In this document: one piece after another, positions 25,781 through 34,950 of the stretch
How positions within the stretch are numbered: the stretch's first letter is position 1
Layout: the number at the start of each line of letters is the position of its first letter
Source of the DNA: an uncultured Prevotella sp.
Lineage (GTDB): Bacteria; Bacteroidota; Bacteroidia; Bacteroidales; Bacteroidaceae
Reading direction: 5' to 3'
Length of the DNA stretch: 64,000 nucleotides
Assembly (NCBI GenBank): GCA_900315695.1
Contig: ONAE01000013.1
Coordinates: 30,754-94,753 of the forward strand
Notes under the pieces: generated by a model
The model's database searches: none
Seen by the model: the letters and a program-made list of their open reading frames with translations, nothing else
What the model was told of the DNA's origin: nothing
Made by a program: the position numbers and the translations under genes

Positions 25781-26949
25781 GTCGTATGTTCTGTATGGAT
25801 AAAGTCGGTGTTTTTATGATCCATATGCAGAACGTTCTTCAGCATACGAATTACCAGTCCAGGAATGGCCAAGACCTTGGCGAAGGAACTGAACCGTAAT
25901 GGCGCAGGGAGAGCAATAAATAGTGATAATGCCAGGAGACCAAAGAGAAACCACCATTTCTCACACCATGAGGGCATCAATAAGGTCATGAATACAGAAA
26001 TGCCTCCCAATAACATAATCAGTATCGAACGGGGAATCAATGCCTGTTGGATGGTCTTATCGACGAAGTTAACCTTGCCATGAAGAATTGCTTTTGGAAT
26101 CTTTGGCAGATTGCTTAAAAGACTCTGTACCTGAGCTGTCATCCAACGCATACGCTGACGTTGGAAATTATCTTGGTTGCTGACCTTTTCGTCGAAGACG
26201 TGAATATCTGGCGCATATTTGATAAAGATCTCCTGATGGAGTAGAAGGGCCTCCATCTCACGATCCTCTCCTGCAGTGGTTAGTTGGAAAACGTTCTTCT
26301 TGAACAGGTCATAGCTGAAACACATGCCAGAACCGATGAGTGCAGAAGACAGTCCCAATCGGTTATGGGCTTTACGGAATAGGGTGTTGTTGATTTCTTC
26401 GCTGGCACCATCAAGAACAGCCACGTCGTTATTGGCATTTTTGGCACAACGGTGGCATTGGATTACATCATAAATAGAACTAAGGACATTCAGCTGCTGC
26501 AGAAAATCTGGTAGGACCACATTATCCGCATCCAATATGACCACATTGTCAAATTCGCCTTCCACTTCGTTAATGGCATATTGCATAGCTTTTGCCTTGG
26601 AGCTTTTTTCAAAAGCGGGTGTCAATAGTTTGATGGGTAATTTGCTTAATTTCTCATTGGTTTCTGGCTGCATGTGGTCAGAAATGACAGCTACCGTGTA
26701 ATGTGATGACGGGTAACTCTGAAGGAGGAACTGCTCTACTGCGTTAATGATGACACGATCTTCCTTGTAGGCAGGATACAGTATCAGGAAACGTCCCATT
26801 CTGTTGTATAAAGCTTGCGCATGTATCGCAACACGATCTTCCTTCTCATAAAACAAGGAGATAATGGCAAAGAATGCCACATAAAAGACAGAACTTGCAA
26901 TGATTAACCACAAGATAATCTCTATGATATGTAATATAGTCCAAATCAT
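25777..26949 (-). CDS. Membrane-anchored glycosyltransferase family 2, paralogue of 26946
   Basis: A 390-residue processive-type GT2 enzyme. An N-terminal membrane helix (residues ~5-30) precedes the GT-A domain with L-I-L-Y-P-A-Y-K-E-D near 55, V-I-L-D-A-D-N-V near 140 and G-E-D-R-E-M-E near 222. The Q-R-M-R-W near residue 265 corresponds to the Q-x-x-R-W of BcsA-like synthases, and two to three more helices follow. The next gene upstream has the same architecture and motifs at equal spacing, so the two are tandem duplicates. Both gene ends overlap neighbours by four bases. Confidence 0.92.
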   Translation of the reverse strand: MIWTILHIIEIILWLIIASSVFYVAFFAIISLFYEKEDRVAIHAQALYNRMGRFLILYPAYKEDRVIINAVEQFLLQSYPSSHYTVAVISDHMQPETNEKLSKLPIKLLTPAFEKSSKAKAMQYAINEVEGEFDNVVILDADNVVLPDFLQQLNVLSSIYDVIQCHRCAKNANNDVAVLDGASEEINNTLFRKAHNRLGLSSALIGSGMCFSYDLFKKNVFQLTTAGEDREMEALLLHQEIFIKYAPDIHVFDEKVSNQDNFQRQRMRWMTAQVQSLLSNLPKIPKAILHGKVNFVDKTIQQALIPRSILIMLLGGISVFMTLLMPSWCEKWWFLFGLLALSLFIALPAPLRFSSFAKVLAIPGLVIRMLKNVLHMDHKNTDFIHTEHTT

Positions 26950-28085
26950 GACTTTTTATGTATTTTGACATTAAACATTTTCCATAAACTGACAAAGGGT
27001 GAGCGCAGGAAGGTCTTGTCCCACATCTCATCCACCAGGTAATCAGGCGTTGACAAAGCAAAGATAAACAAAGCAAGAGAACCTAATATCCACCATTTGA
27101 TAGCCATTGTAAGATAAATAAAAGGTAGAATAAGACTCATGATCATGATTACACCAATCATGTTGGTTCTTGGAACAAGCATCCATTGGATCAATTTGTC
27201 AGCCAAGTTGTATTGTTTCCTAAAGATGGCACCAGGCAAGAACCTGATATTACGATATAGGTTTGCGAACTGCTGAGTAGCCCAACGGCCTCGTTGCTCA
27301 TTCAATTTCGTGGTTGTTCGCTTCTTTTCACCATAAACATAGATGTCGTCGAAGTAGTCGACGAAAATGTCCTGGCGCATCAGAAGTGCCTCCAGCTCTT
27401 TATCTTCACCAGACGATCTGGCATACATCACATTGGTCTTATACCAATTGAAGTCGAAGACGGTTCCAGAACCAGCCAACGCTGCTGATAAACCACAACT
27501 GATATGCCCTCGACGGAAGATCGCATTGTTGATTTCCTCAAAAATGGCATCCATGCGAGCTGCTGCCGTATCTCTGTTCTTGGAAATACGGTGGGTCTGG
27601 ATGGCTTTAGTAGCTGCAATTTCAAAGGCATCATTGACCTGATCGAGGAAGTCTTGGTCGATGATATTGTCTCCATCCAAAATAATCACCGCATCATAAA
27701 TCTTGAATTCCGGGAGATTCAATATGGCATATTGGAGTGATTTCGCTTTCGTACTCTCCTCAAAGTCGGGGGTCAGCAAGGTAATGGGGTATTGGGCTAA
27801 TCGCATGTTCGTGATTTCCTCCTGATGATCTGAAATGACAGTAACATCGAACATACGTTGCGGATAAGCCTGGCTTAAAACTGACAGTACGGTCTGCTCA
27901 ATGACATTATCTTGCTTATAGGCTGGAATCAGAATCACAAAACGGTTCATCTTCTTAGCCTTTGGAATCTCTGGTTTACTGTGGAAGAGGGCAGCAACCG
28001 CAAATATACCCATGTATAATACGGTGCCTGCAATGATGACGAACAGCATCCAATCAAATATGAACAATATCAGCCAGAGATCCAT
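26946..28085 (-). CDS. Membrane-anchored glycosyltransferase family 2, paralogue of 25777
   Basis: A 379-residue membrane GT2 with an N-terminal helix, V-I-L-I-P-A-Y-K-Q-D near residue 50, I-L-D-G-D-N-I near 137, G-E-D-K-E-L-E near 219 and E-Q-R-G-R-W near 260 (a Q-x-x-R-W variant). C-terminal helices follow. It shares its layout with the adjacent gene, from which it probably arose by duplication. Its stop overlaps the start of that gene (ATGA at 26946-26949). Enzymes of this architecture synthesise polysaccharide chains or extend lipid-linked sugars; which of these applies is unclear. Confidence 0.92.
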   Translation of the reverse strand: MDLWLILFIFDWMLFVIIAGTVLYMGIFAVAALFHSKPEIPKAKKMNRFVILIPAYKQDNVIEQTVLSVLSQAYPQRMFDVTVISDHQEEITNMRLAQYPITLLTPDFEESTKAKSLQYAILNLPEFKIYDAVIILDGDNIIDQDFLDQVNDAFEIAATKAIQTHRISKNRDTAAARMDAIFEEINNAIFRRGHISCGLSAALAGSGTVFDFNWYKTNVMYARSSGEDKELEALLMRQDIFVDYFDDIYVYGEKKRTTTKLNEQRGRWATQQFANLYRNIRFLPGAIFRKQYNLADKLIQWMLVPRTNMIGVIMIMSLILPFIYLTMAIKWWILGSLALFIFALSTPDYLVDEMWDKTFLRSPFVSLWKMFNVKIHKKS

Positions 28086-28117
28086 AATCCTAATTTATTG
28101 AGGGTCCTTTAGACTCG

Positions 28118-29026
28118 CTAGCGCTCATATAAGCGACAAAGTCGAGCGGAGAATTGATTATTATAGAAATCACGTAAACCATTTATGGTTGCTTTAAGAA
28201 GCTCCCGTTTGCCTGTCAGGATGTATTTAAGTATGTCTCGCACGCCCACTACTCCTATGAGGTAAGCATACGTGAAATATTTGGAAAGTCCATTCCAATT
28301 CCTTTTAACCAGCAGTAGCCGGTTACGAACAATGTAGTATGTACGTAAGGGACTATTCTGGCCTGTTGACTGACTTTCTTTGTGGTATATCGTGCATTTG
28401 GGCTCATACCAGATTTGATAACCTGCTCTTGTGAACATCATCGACCAATCAAGCTCTTCGTAATAAAGAAAGAAACAATCTGGCATCAATCCCGTTTTAT
28501 TGATAGCCTCCCGTTTGATGAGCATAGCAGCACCATGGGCATAAGGCGTAGGGTGGGGACTGTCGTACTGCCCCTGGTCTTCTTCGCCAAAACCAATGGA
28601 TTGGTTCCTGACAGTAATCTTTGAAAGTGGTGTATAACCTGTAAACTGTATCGGATTGTTGCCCCAGGCAAATCTGATCTTTGGGCAGACGACACCAATG
28701 GCAGGTGAGGATTCCAACCTATCTATTAGAACTTGGACATTGAAGTCCTTAAAAATCGTATCGTTGTTGATGAAGAAGAGATATTTACCTTGTGCAGCTT
28801 TAATGCCCAAATTATTGCCACCGGCAAAGCCAAGGTTTTTCTCACTCTTGATGACTTTTACATGTGGATATTTTTTTGAGATTGTGTCAGCTTCAGCTTC
28901 TTGATTATTGGATGCATTATCTACCACAATCACCTCCAAATTGTCATTGTTGGGGATTGTCTCAATCAATGCGCATGTATCATTCAGCCCATTGTAATTG
29001 ATGGTAATAATGGAAATCTCTATCAT
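28118..29026 (-). CDS. Glycosyltransferase family 2, rhamnosyltransferase-like
   Basis: A 302-residue GT2 of the WbbL-like branch. It starts I-S-I-I-T-I-N-Y-N-G, has V-V-D-N-A-S-N-N near residue 35, F-A-G-G-N-N-L-G near 68, and N-N-D-T as the metal-binding motif near 93. The C-terminal half has Y-E-E-L-D-W and a Y-H-K-E-S-Q-S segment, typical of rhamnosyltransferases and relatives. No membrane anchor except a weak hydrophobic segment near residue 250. It lies 32 bases upstream of the next gene and six bases downstream of the polymerase gene. Rhamnose as donor is only suggested by family resemblance; no dTDP-rhamnose genes lie in the window. Confidence 0.9.
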   Translation of the reverse strand: MIEISIITINYNGLNDTCALIETIPNNDNLEVIVVDNASNNQEAEADTISKKYPHVKVIKSEKNLGFAGGNNLGIKAAQGKYLFFINNDTIFKDFNVQVLIDRLESSPAIGVVCPKIRFAWGNNPIQFTGYTPLSKITVRNQSIGFGEEDQGQYDSPHPTPYAHGAAMLIKREAINKTGLMPDCFFLYYEELDWSMMFTRAGYQIWYEPKCTIYHKESQSTGQNSPLRTYYIVRNRLLLVKRNWNGLSKYFTYAYLIGVVGVRDILKYILTGKRELLKATINGLRDFYNNQFSARLCRLYER

Positions 29027-29032
29027 TTTGTA

Positions 29033-30550
29033 TTATACTCTTGATGCTAATTTCTTCTCTAATTTGAGCCGTTTGCGCTCTTCTTGTTCTGCTAGTTGCT
29101 TCCTCTCAAATTCTATCCATGCGGGTTCAAGATAGGGCAATAAATAAACAATGGTTAAACCACCATAAAATATGAGACAATTGGGGTACTGCATTAATAC
29201 CTGATTCGCATAACCACCAAACTGAATAGCTACAAATGCGCTACACAGTCCTCCTCCAATGCCTACTAGGGATGGATTTTTTAATCTGAACATCACAATA
29301 TAACAGGCTCCTGCAAGCATGATGAGCATGGTGATAATAAATACAGTAATGCCAATTTTTCCTGTTCTTAGCCATATAAACACATATTCGGAATCTGGAG
29401 GGATAGTCGCCATTTTCCTGAATTTGTTGTTGGATGGTACATTATCTTGGCCAAAACCAACTCCAATTCCCCATGGTGCATCTTGCATATACTTCCTCAT
29501 GGTAGCCTGATTGATGGATCGTGTGTTACTTGATGCGTCGTTTTTATCAAAAGCAGAACGCATACGTCTAATCTGTTGATTACCTTGGCCAATTGTAGTA
29601 AAAGCTAAGATAAAAAGTAATAATCCTCCTATTATTGAGGCTGGAATTGCTATTTTTATTGATTTTGAAAGTACTATGTAAACCGCAAATCCTGCAAACA
29701 TACAGAATACTGCAGTTCGTGTTCCTGATGCAAACATACTTTTGATAACAAAGATTCCAATAATAAGAAAGAAAAATTTATCTTTCTTAAGCCTTGAAGT
29801 TATTCCAAAGACGACAAAAGCTACTGCCGCTGCTGCGGCATTACATCCATAGTTTGCTGCATCACTAAAAGTGGACCAGTAACGAATGAGCGTTCCTCCT
29901 TGTAGTAAATGGGTGGTAGAACCTTTTCCGTATAAGAAACTTGTTTCCTCAGGTGTGAGACCGAGACGTTGTTGCTTCCATGTCCAAATTGCCGAGATAA
30001 GTGTCAAAATAGCCCATATTCTTAGATATTTCATTAATACCTCTGGTGAGGTAATGCAGATAGAAAATACTAGGAATATATAAACTAATTGATATGCCAG
30101 CAAACGAGCACCAGAATACCATCTTCCAACATCAATTCCTAATCCACAAGTATCATTTAAAACTTCCAATGTACAGTATATAGACCAAATAATAATAGCG
30201 AGTAGCATGATATTGACACTACGTCCAAAATGTGGTGTTTGGCGAGCATCAATAATTGCAATTCCTAATATTAGCAATTGCATCATCTCATTTGGAAGTG
30301 ATATTGGAACAGGTAAGTGCAATAATTTAAATTGGACGAAATAGTTTATGATGATTAAAGCCCAGAATGCAAACATTCCAAATTTGAATGTCCAATATGC
30401 AAATAATACAATGAATGGAAGGACACAAATAATGGCGAAAGCGGGGAATCCTGCTGTGTAAAACTCATATATAGCCAAGAAAAATAGGAGAAAGAGTAAT
30501 ATTACTCTTCCTCCGTTCTCTCGGGAATATGCTACGACATGGTTCGTCAT
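29033..30550 (-). CDS. O-antigen polymerase/ligase-like membrane protein (Wzy-like)
   Basis: A 505-residue membrane protein with about 10-12 helices and a large periplasmic loop near residues 330-400, the architecture of Wzy polymerases and WaaL-like ligases. The segment G-I-G-V-G-F-G-Q near 360 lies in that loop, as in the Wzy_C family. The C-terminus ends in a charged helix rich in E, K and R (E-R-K-Q-L-A-E-Q-E-E-R-K). Its position directly after the Wzz-like gene, with which it shares no intergenic base, supports a polymerase role for the repeat unit. Polymerase and ligase cannot be separated from sequence. Confidence 0.85.
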   Translation of the reverse strand: MTNHVVAYSRENGGRVILLFLLFFLAIYEFYTAGFPAFAIICVLPFIVLFAYWTFKFGMFAFWALIIINYFVQFKLLHLPVPISLPNEMMQLLILGIAIIDARQTPHFGRSVNIMLLAIIIWSIYCTLEVLNDTCGLGIDVGRWYSGARLLAYQLVYIFLVFSICITSPEVLMKYLRIWAILTLISAIWTWKQQRLGLTPEETSFLYGKGSTTHLLQGGTLIRYWSTFSDAANYGCNAAAAAVAFVVFGITSRLKKDKFFFLIIGIFVIKSMFASGTRTAVFCMFAGFAVYIVLSKSIKIAIPASIIGGLLLFILAFTTIGQGNQQIRRMRSAFDKNDASSNTRSINQATMRKYMQDAPWGIGVGFGQDNVPSNNKFRKMATIPPDSEYVFIWLRTGKIGITVFIITMLIMLAGACYIVMFRLKNPSLVGIGGGLCSAFVAIQFGGYANQVLMQYPNCLIFYGGLTIVYLLPYLEPAWIEFERKQLAEQEERKRLKLEKKLASRV

Positions 30551-32725
30551 TTATTTGGCATGGTTATTCTCTATAGCTGTCAGACCCATTTGGGACATGC
30601 GATATACGAAGTTGTTGAACTTCGTGTAAGGTGGCAACTGACCGACGAACTCTTCAACGGCATAACGCTGACACTCTGTTAAGTACATAAAGAGGGACTC
30701 CTTGTTTTCTAATTGAGCCTCCAACTCCTTTAAGGCTTTCTGATCCACATCCTTCCAGGTACGGTTAGAACGGGTTACCATGAGATTGATAGTACCCATA
30801 TTTAATAGGGCTGGTGGAATAGAATGGTCATCCAAATTTGGATACTCAATGATGGCAATCTCATTGGGTAGTAAGTCTGGGCAGATGTCTTTCACATCTT
30901 TGGCCATGATGAAACGACTATCTTCAGCCAGGAAGTCTTCGTCATAGGTAAGACGACGAACCTGAAGACCAATGGATATCCAATAATTCTCCAATTCCTG
31001 GGCAATATAACTTTTACCGTTGGCTGCGTCTGTAGAAAGCAAGTTTAGAACATTCTGCTGGCCATCTTTGAAATGGGGAAGCAGTGCTTTACTGAGTTGA
31101 CGCATCGCCATATCAGCAATGGTCTTATTGAAACGACGGTAACGCAGTGTACTTTCTTTTGGGAAACAACCCATCACTGGAATCTTGGTGATACGCTCTG
31201 AACGCATACGGTCACGAAGTGTACGATCCAACAATTCGATGATGAAGAAGTACATAGCCGTTAAGATGAATGTCAACATGAAAGCCCCCAATAGAATCAT
31301 GACACGATTAGTAGGCTGCGCATTCATCGGGAACATTGGGGGATTCAATACTCGGAGTGTAGCTGTTGTCATCTGCAAGTTTTTCTGACGAAGACGAGCT
31401 GCATTCAATGCTTTCAGCATTTCCATATAGTTACCCTCAATGAAAGTAATGTGGCGATCCTTTCGGTCGATTGTCGCGCCAATAGGTGCATAGTAAAGAA
31501 TCTGACGATCCAAATCTTCACGCATTTTTTCTTGAGCCACGACCTCGGCCTTGGTTTTCTCTAATAATAAGACTTGCTCCAACCATCGACTAATCATATC
31601 ATTAGCCTTGACACCTGTCTCTGTACTATAAGTTCCGGCCTCAATATCTTTTACAAGTCCTCTCACATTGCTGGTAGCATCTTGAAGCATTCTTTCGGCC
31701 TTCGCTAATTCTTGATGGGCTTCAATACCGCTACCACCTTCGCTACTCATCAATTTGAGATTTGAGATACGAGACTGAATACGGGAGATATCCGTAATTT
31801 GATTAGTGAATTCTTTATTAGCTTTGATGATTTTAGCCCGGTCACCTAATTGACGTTCCAGATAATCCATCAAAGCACGGGTAGATGCCTGATTGAGAAA
31901 ACGGTCGTTATGGGCATTCTGCTGCTCCATATCCAAAACTGTCAATTGCTTTGTTTGTTCTGCGTAGTTGATGATTCGCTTTTCCACATTATAGCGAATC
32001 AGATCATCTTCTGCATTCGTCAGAATACGATACAGACGGGCTACCTCACGCTCAAAGAATTTGATGACATTATTAGTCTCACCATAACGCAATTGGGCAT
32101 ATTGGCGGGCAAATACCTCATTCAAAATATCCAACGTGTTATAAGCGATACCAGCATCATTCGCAGAATAGCCAATGTCTATGATATCACTTCGTTCCAA
32201 TTGGAGAACTTTTAAACGAGCTGTGATATTATTGATGCCAAAATAGGGGTGATAATTTAATAATCCAAAAATAAAATTGTCGGCAGAAGGCTTTTCGTAA
32301 GCTTTCAGATTGGCATAGGTGGCATTTTCGCTGTTATGGTTGATCAATGCCTTAACCTCAGCTGGGACGCTGTTGTTTAATTGACGGAAGTGTTCTGCTG
32401 AGATATAGTTGTTGTCTTTATTGGGGTTACCATACATCATACAACGTGCAAATAAACGGAGTGAGACTTCGTGAATGGTTGCGTCAGTTGTAATCAGCAA
32501 CATCAAGTTGGTGATGTTGGTCTGAGAATTTCCACCAGCAGAACCAACAGTACCTTCAATATTATAACCCGTAATCATACCGGTATAGATGGTGGTGTTG
32601 GTGTCATAGACACGTTCCATATCGCGGGTCATAAACCACGCCACAATGAGAGCAATGAGTGGTAAGATGACCAAATACCATCTTATTTTATATAGAAACC
32701 TGACAATATATCTAAATAAATCCAT
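30551..32725 (-). CDS. Wzz/GumC-type polysaccharide co-polymerase with degenerate kinase domain
   Basis: A 724-residue inner-membrane protein. A first helix at residues ~15-32 is followed by a long periplasmic part with coiled coil (~220-430) and a second helix near 472-496. The C-terminal cytoplasmic region (~530-720) looks like a bacterial tyrosine-kinase fold, but the P-loop reads T-D-A-A-N-G-K-S near residue 560 rather than the usual glycine-rich form. The Walker A' hydrophobic-D-x-D is unclear and no tyrosine cluster ends the protein. It would control chain length and couple polymerisation to export. The kinase activity is probably lost or strongly altered (inference). Confidence 0.85.
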   Translation of the reverse strand: MDLFRYIVRFLYKIRWYLVILPLIALIVAWFMTRDMERVYDTNTTIYTGMITGYNIEGTVGSAGGNSQTNITNLMLLITTDATIHEVSLRLFARCMMYGNPNKDNNYISAEHFRQLNNSVPAEVKALINHNSENATYANLKAYEKPSADNFIFGLLNYHPYFGINNITARLKVLQLERSDIIDIGYSANDAGIAYNTLDILNEVFARQYAQLRYGETNNVIKFFEREVARLYRILTNAEDDLIRYNVEKRIINYAEQTKQLTVLDMEQQNAHNDRFLNQASTRALMDYLERQLGDRAKIIKANKEFTNQITDISRIQSRISNLKLMSSEGGSGIEAHQELAKAERMLQDATSNVRGLVKDIEAGTYSTETGVKANDMISRWLEQVLLLEKTKAEVVAQEKMREDLDRQILYYAPIGATIDRKDRHITFIEGNYMEMLKALNAARLRQKNLQMTTATLRVLNPPMFPMNAQPTNRVMILLGAFMLTFILTAMYFFIIELLDRTLRDRMRSERITKIPVMGCFPKESTLRYRRFNKTIADMAMRQLSKALLPHFKDGQQNVLNLLSTDAANGKSYIAQELENYWISIGLQVRRLTYDEDFLAEDSRFIMAKDVKDICPDLLPNEIAIIEYPNLDDHSIPPALLNMGTINLMVTRSNRTWKDVDQKALKELEAQLENKESLFMYLTECQRYAVEEFVGQLPPYTKFNNFVYRMSQMGLTAIENNHAK

Positions 32726-32741
32726 ATCTGACTATTTTAGG

Positions 32742-33695
32742 TTATTTCTTCCGTTTGAGGGCTTTAATAGCTGCTTTCTCGGCTTTCCGCTCTGCTTTTT
32801 CTAATGCCTTCTCTCTCTTCTCAGATTCTTCTGTCGCTTTCTTTACACGCTTCTTGACTGCTTTTTGCTCTTTGGCGATTTCTTTATCAGACTTTTTAAC
32901 CACTGTGTCAAGCGTTATCTCTGTGGTAGAATTTGTAATAATAGGTGTGTGTGTCAGAATCTCCAACGTCAGGATGTCTGTCGTAATCTCTGTTTGAAGA
33001 GTTTGGTAATTCTTTACTTGGGCACCTTCATGTTGCTTTGTCCAGGCGAAATCCTCAATCGTCATATTACCATTTTCAAAGTCTTCGCGATTCAAAGCAC
33101 CTGCTCCTTGGTAGGCCGCTGCCGTTTCTCCATACGTTTTAAGTGTCACAAGATTGTTAGTTATTCTAACATATAGAGATGCAATCTGCAATTTAAGCTC
33201 ATCATAGGCTATATCTTTGGCAATAGCGGCTTGTTCAACCTCTATTTTCTTGCGCTTCACGGCAGCAGATATGTCAAGAATGTCCTCCAAAGGTACAGAT
33301 AGGTTTACACCGATATTCCAATAGCTTTGTTCACTGCCTTGGAACTGATAAATCATAGGACTAGTGGTTGTGGAATTGTTGCCCCACATGTCGGTCTTAC
33401 CATAACTGTAGCTTGCATTGCCTCTAATAAAAGAAAAGATATGCTTCCTCTCTTTTGCGACTTCTGCCTGAGCCAGTTCGCGTGCTTTCTCCAAAGACAT
33501 AATCTGTGGACTTGATTTGGCATTTTCAAACAAGACGGCCAATGGTGGCAGGTGGAACTCTGAGAAATTGATGTCTTTCTCATTGCTGGAATCAAAGAAT
33601 CCTGCAGCAATACCACTCTCGTCGAACTGGGCGAAAGCAGAAGCACTGCATCCTGCAGCTACTATCATCAGCAAAAGTCGTCTTAGTCTATTCAT
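32742..33695 (-). CDS. TolC-family outer-membrane-factor-like protein, short
   Basis: A 317-residue protein with a signal peptide ending A-F-A near residue 22. The middle shows outer-membrane-factor features: long helices with E-V-E-Q-A-A-I-A-K and a V-N-L-S-V-P-L strand pattern typical of OEP proteins. At about 317 residues it is well short of the 420-480 of TolC proteins and seems to have one helical repeat clearly. The last 50 residues are a very charged K/E/A helix (A-K-E-Q-K-A-V-K-K-R-V-K-K). In this operon it sits where a Wza-type export protein is expected. Its role in export is inferred. Confidence 0.7.
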   Translation of the reverse strand: MNRLRRLLLMIVAAGCSASAFAQFDESGIAAGFFDSSNEKDINFSEFHLPPLAVLFENAKSSPQIMSLEKARELAQAEVAKERKHIFSFIRGNASYSYGKTDMWGNNSTTTSPMIYQFQGSEQSYWNIGVNLSVPLEDILDISAAVKRKKIEVEQAAIAKDIAYDELKLQIASLYVRITNNLVTLKTYGETAAAYQGAGALNREDFENGNMTIEDFAWTKQHEGAQVKNYQTLQTEITTDILTLEILTHTPIITNSTTEITLDTVVKKSDKEIAKEQKAVKKRVKKATEESEKREKALEKAERKAEKAAIKALKRKK

Positions 33696-33720
33696 GATGG
33701 TGACTTCTTGAATTGTCTAA

Positions 33721-34935
33721 TTAAACATTTTCTTTCTGGACAAAAGCGGTCAGCGTGCGGAAGATAATCTTCATATCCAAGGTGAAATTATAGGTCTGTC
33801 CGTAGGTGATGTCAAGTTGCTTGCGCTCCTCTGCTGACATCATGCCTCCCTTGCCGCGCTCCTCTACCTGCCAAAGTCCTGTCAGTCCAGCCGGTGCCAT
33901 GAAACGGTCGATGCTGGAGTCAACGGTCAGTTTCTCTGCCTCGTATAAAGGCAAAGGACGATTGCCAACTACAGACATATCACCTCTCAAGATGTTAAAG
34001 AGTTGGGGCAACTCGTCAATGCTATACTTACGAATGAAGCGGCCCACTTTCGTGACACGGGGATCATTTTCAATCTTGACAAAGGCATTGTTGATTTCCT
34101 CTTCCTTCTCTTTGTTGAAGTCTGTCTCCGATACCACAAAGTCATCGCCGACCAGCATTACTTCATCGTCGCTGATCATCATGTCAGACTCCATACCCAT
34201 GTCCAACATCATCATCTCTGCCTCATCACCAAGCGGAGCTTTAATCGTGGCGTGTTGCTCCTCTTCCGGTTGCTTGTCTTTGTCGGCATATTGGTTACCA
34301 GCAGCCTTAGCCACTTCCTTCAGCTTGCTTTCTGCATCCACATACATAGAGCGGAACTTCAGGAAATCAAAGATGGTATAGTTGGTACCTACTCGTTTTG
34401 ACTTGAAGATAACAGGCCCCTTGCTCTCCAAACGGATGGCTATTGCCGTGATGATGAAAACCGGTGAGAGTATGATAATAGCTATTAATGAGAATAAGAC
34501 ATCGAACAGACGTTTCCAAAAAGGAATCTTGAAACGCAAAATACGGTGCTTTGACGGCGCGTCGTCGAACAGCATACCTTCACGGTCGGCAATAAATTGA
34601 ATCTTCTTATTAATCTCCGTAATGGTTGCATTGGCTTCGAGTGTGTCGTTGATGCCACACTTCTGATAGATTTTCCTGTCGTCTGTTGTCAACTGATGGG
34701 TGAGCAGGATGATATAGACATTCTTGTATTTCTTTTTAATATAGGTGATAGCAGTTACATCCTCTGTCTGAACACTCTGCTCACAGAACAAGATGAAATG
34801 CTCATTAAGGATATGAGGCGAACACATGTTCGCCGCTTCCTTATAGTTGGTTGCAAACTGCACCATACGACCCGGAATGTACTTAAGACGTTCTTGGGTC
34901 TCTGGGTTGTTTCCTAAATAAATGACACCTATCAT
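33721..34935 (-). CDS. Priming sugar transferase with pseudo-receiver N-terminus
   Basis: A 404-residue phosphoglycosyl transferase that would start each repeat unit by moving a sugar phosphate to undecaprenyl phosphate. The catalytic part has one membrane segment (~148-172), K-R-L-F-D-V before it, F-K-S-K-R-V-G-T and F-R-S-M near 185-200, then S-I-D-E-L-P-Q-L-F-N near 300 and G-D-M-S-V-V-G-N-R-P. Residues 1-120 look like a response-regulator receiver, but the phosphoacceptor aspartate position reads F-C-E-Q. An acidic stretch of about 75 residues (~205-280) splits the catalytic domain between F-R-S-M and D-P-R-V-T-K-V-G. Only one TM segment, unlike the five of WbaP/WcaJ. Confidence 0.88.
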   Translation of the reverse strand: MIGVIYLGNNPETQERLKYIPGRMVQFATNYKEAANMCSPHILNEHFILFCEQSVQTEDVTAITYIKKKYKNVYIILLTHQLTTDDRKIYQKCGINDTLEANATITEINKKIQFIADREGMLFDDAPSKHRILRFKIPFWKRLFDVLFSLIAIIILSPVFIITAIAIRLESKGPVIFKSKRVGTNYTIFDFLKFRSMYVDAESKLKEVAKAAGNQYADKDKQPEEEQHATIKAPLGDEAEMMMLDMGMESDMMISDDEVMLVGDDFVVSETDFNKEKEEEINNAFVKIENDPRVTKVGRFIRKYSIDELPQLFNILRGDMSVVGNRPLPLYEAEKLTVDSSIDRFMAPAGLTGLWQVEERGKGGMMSAEERKQLDITYGQTYNFTLDMKIIFRTLTAFVQKENV

Positions 34936-34950
34936 AATTAGTAATACGGA

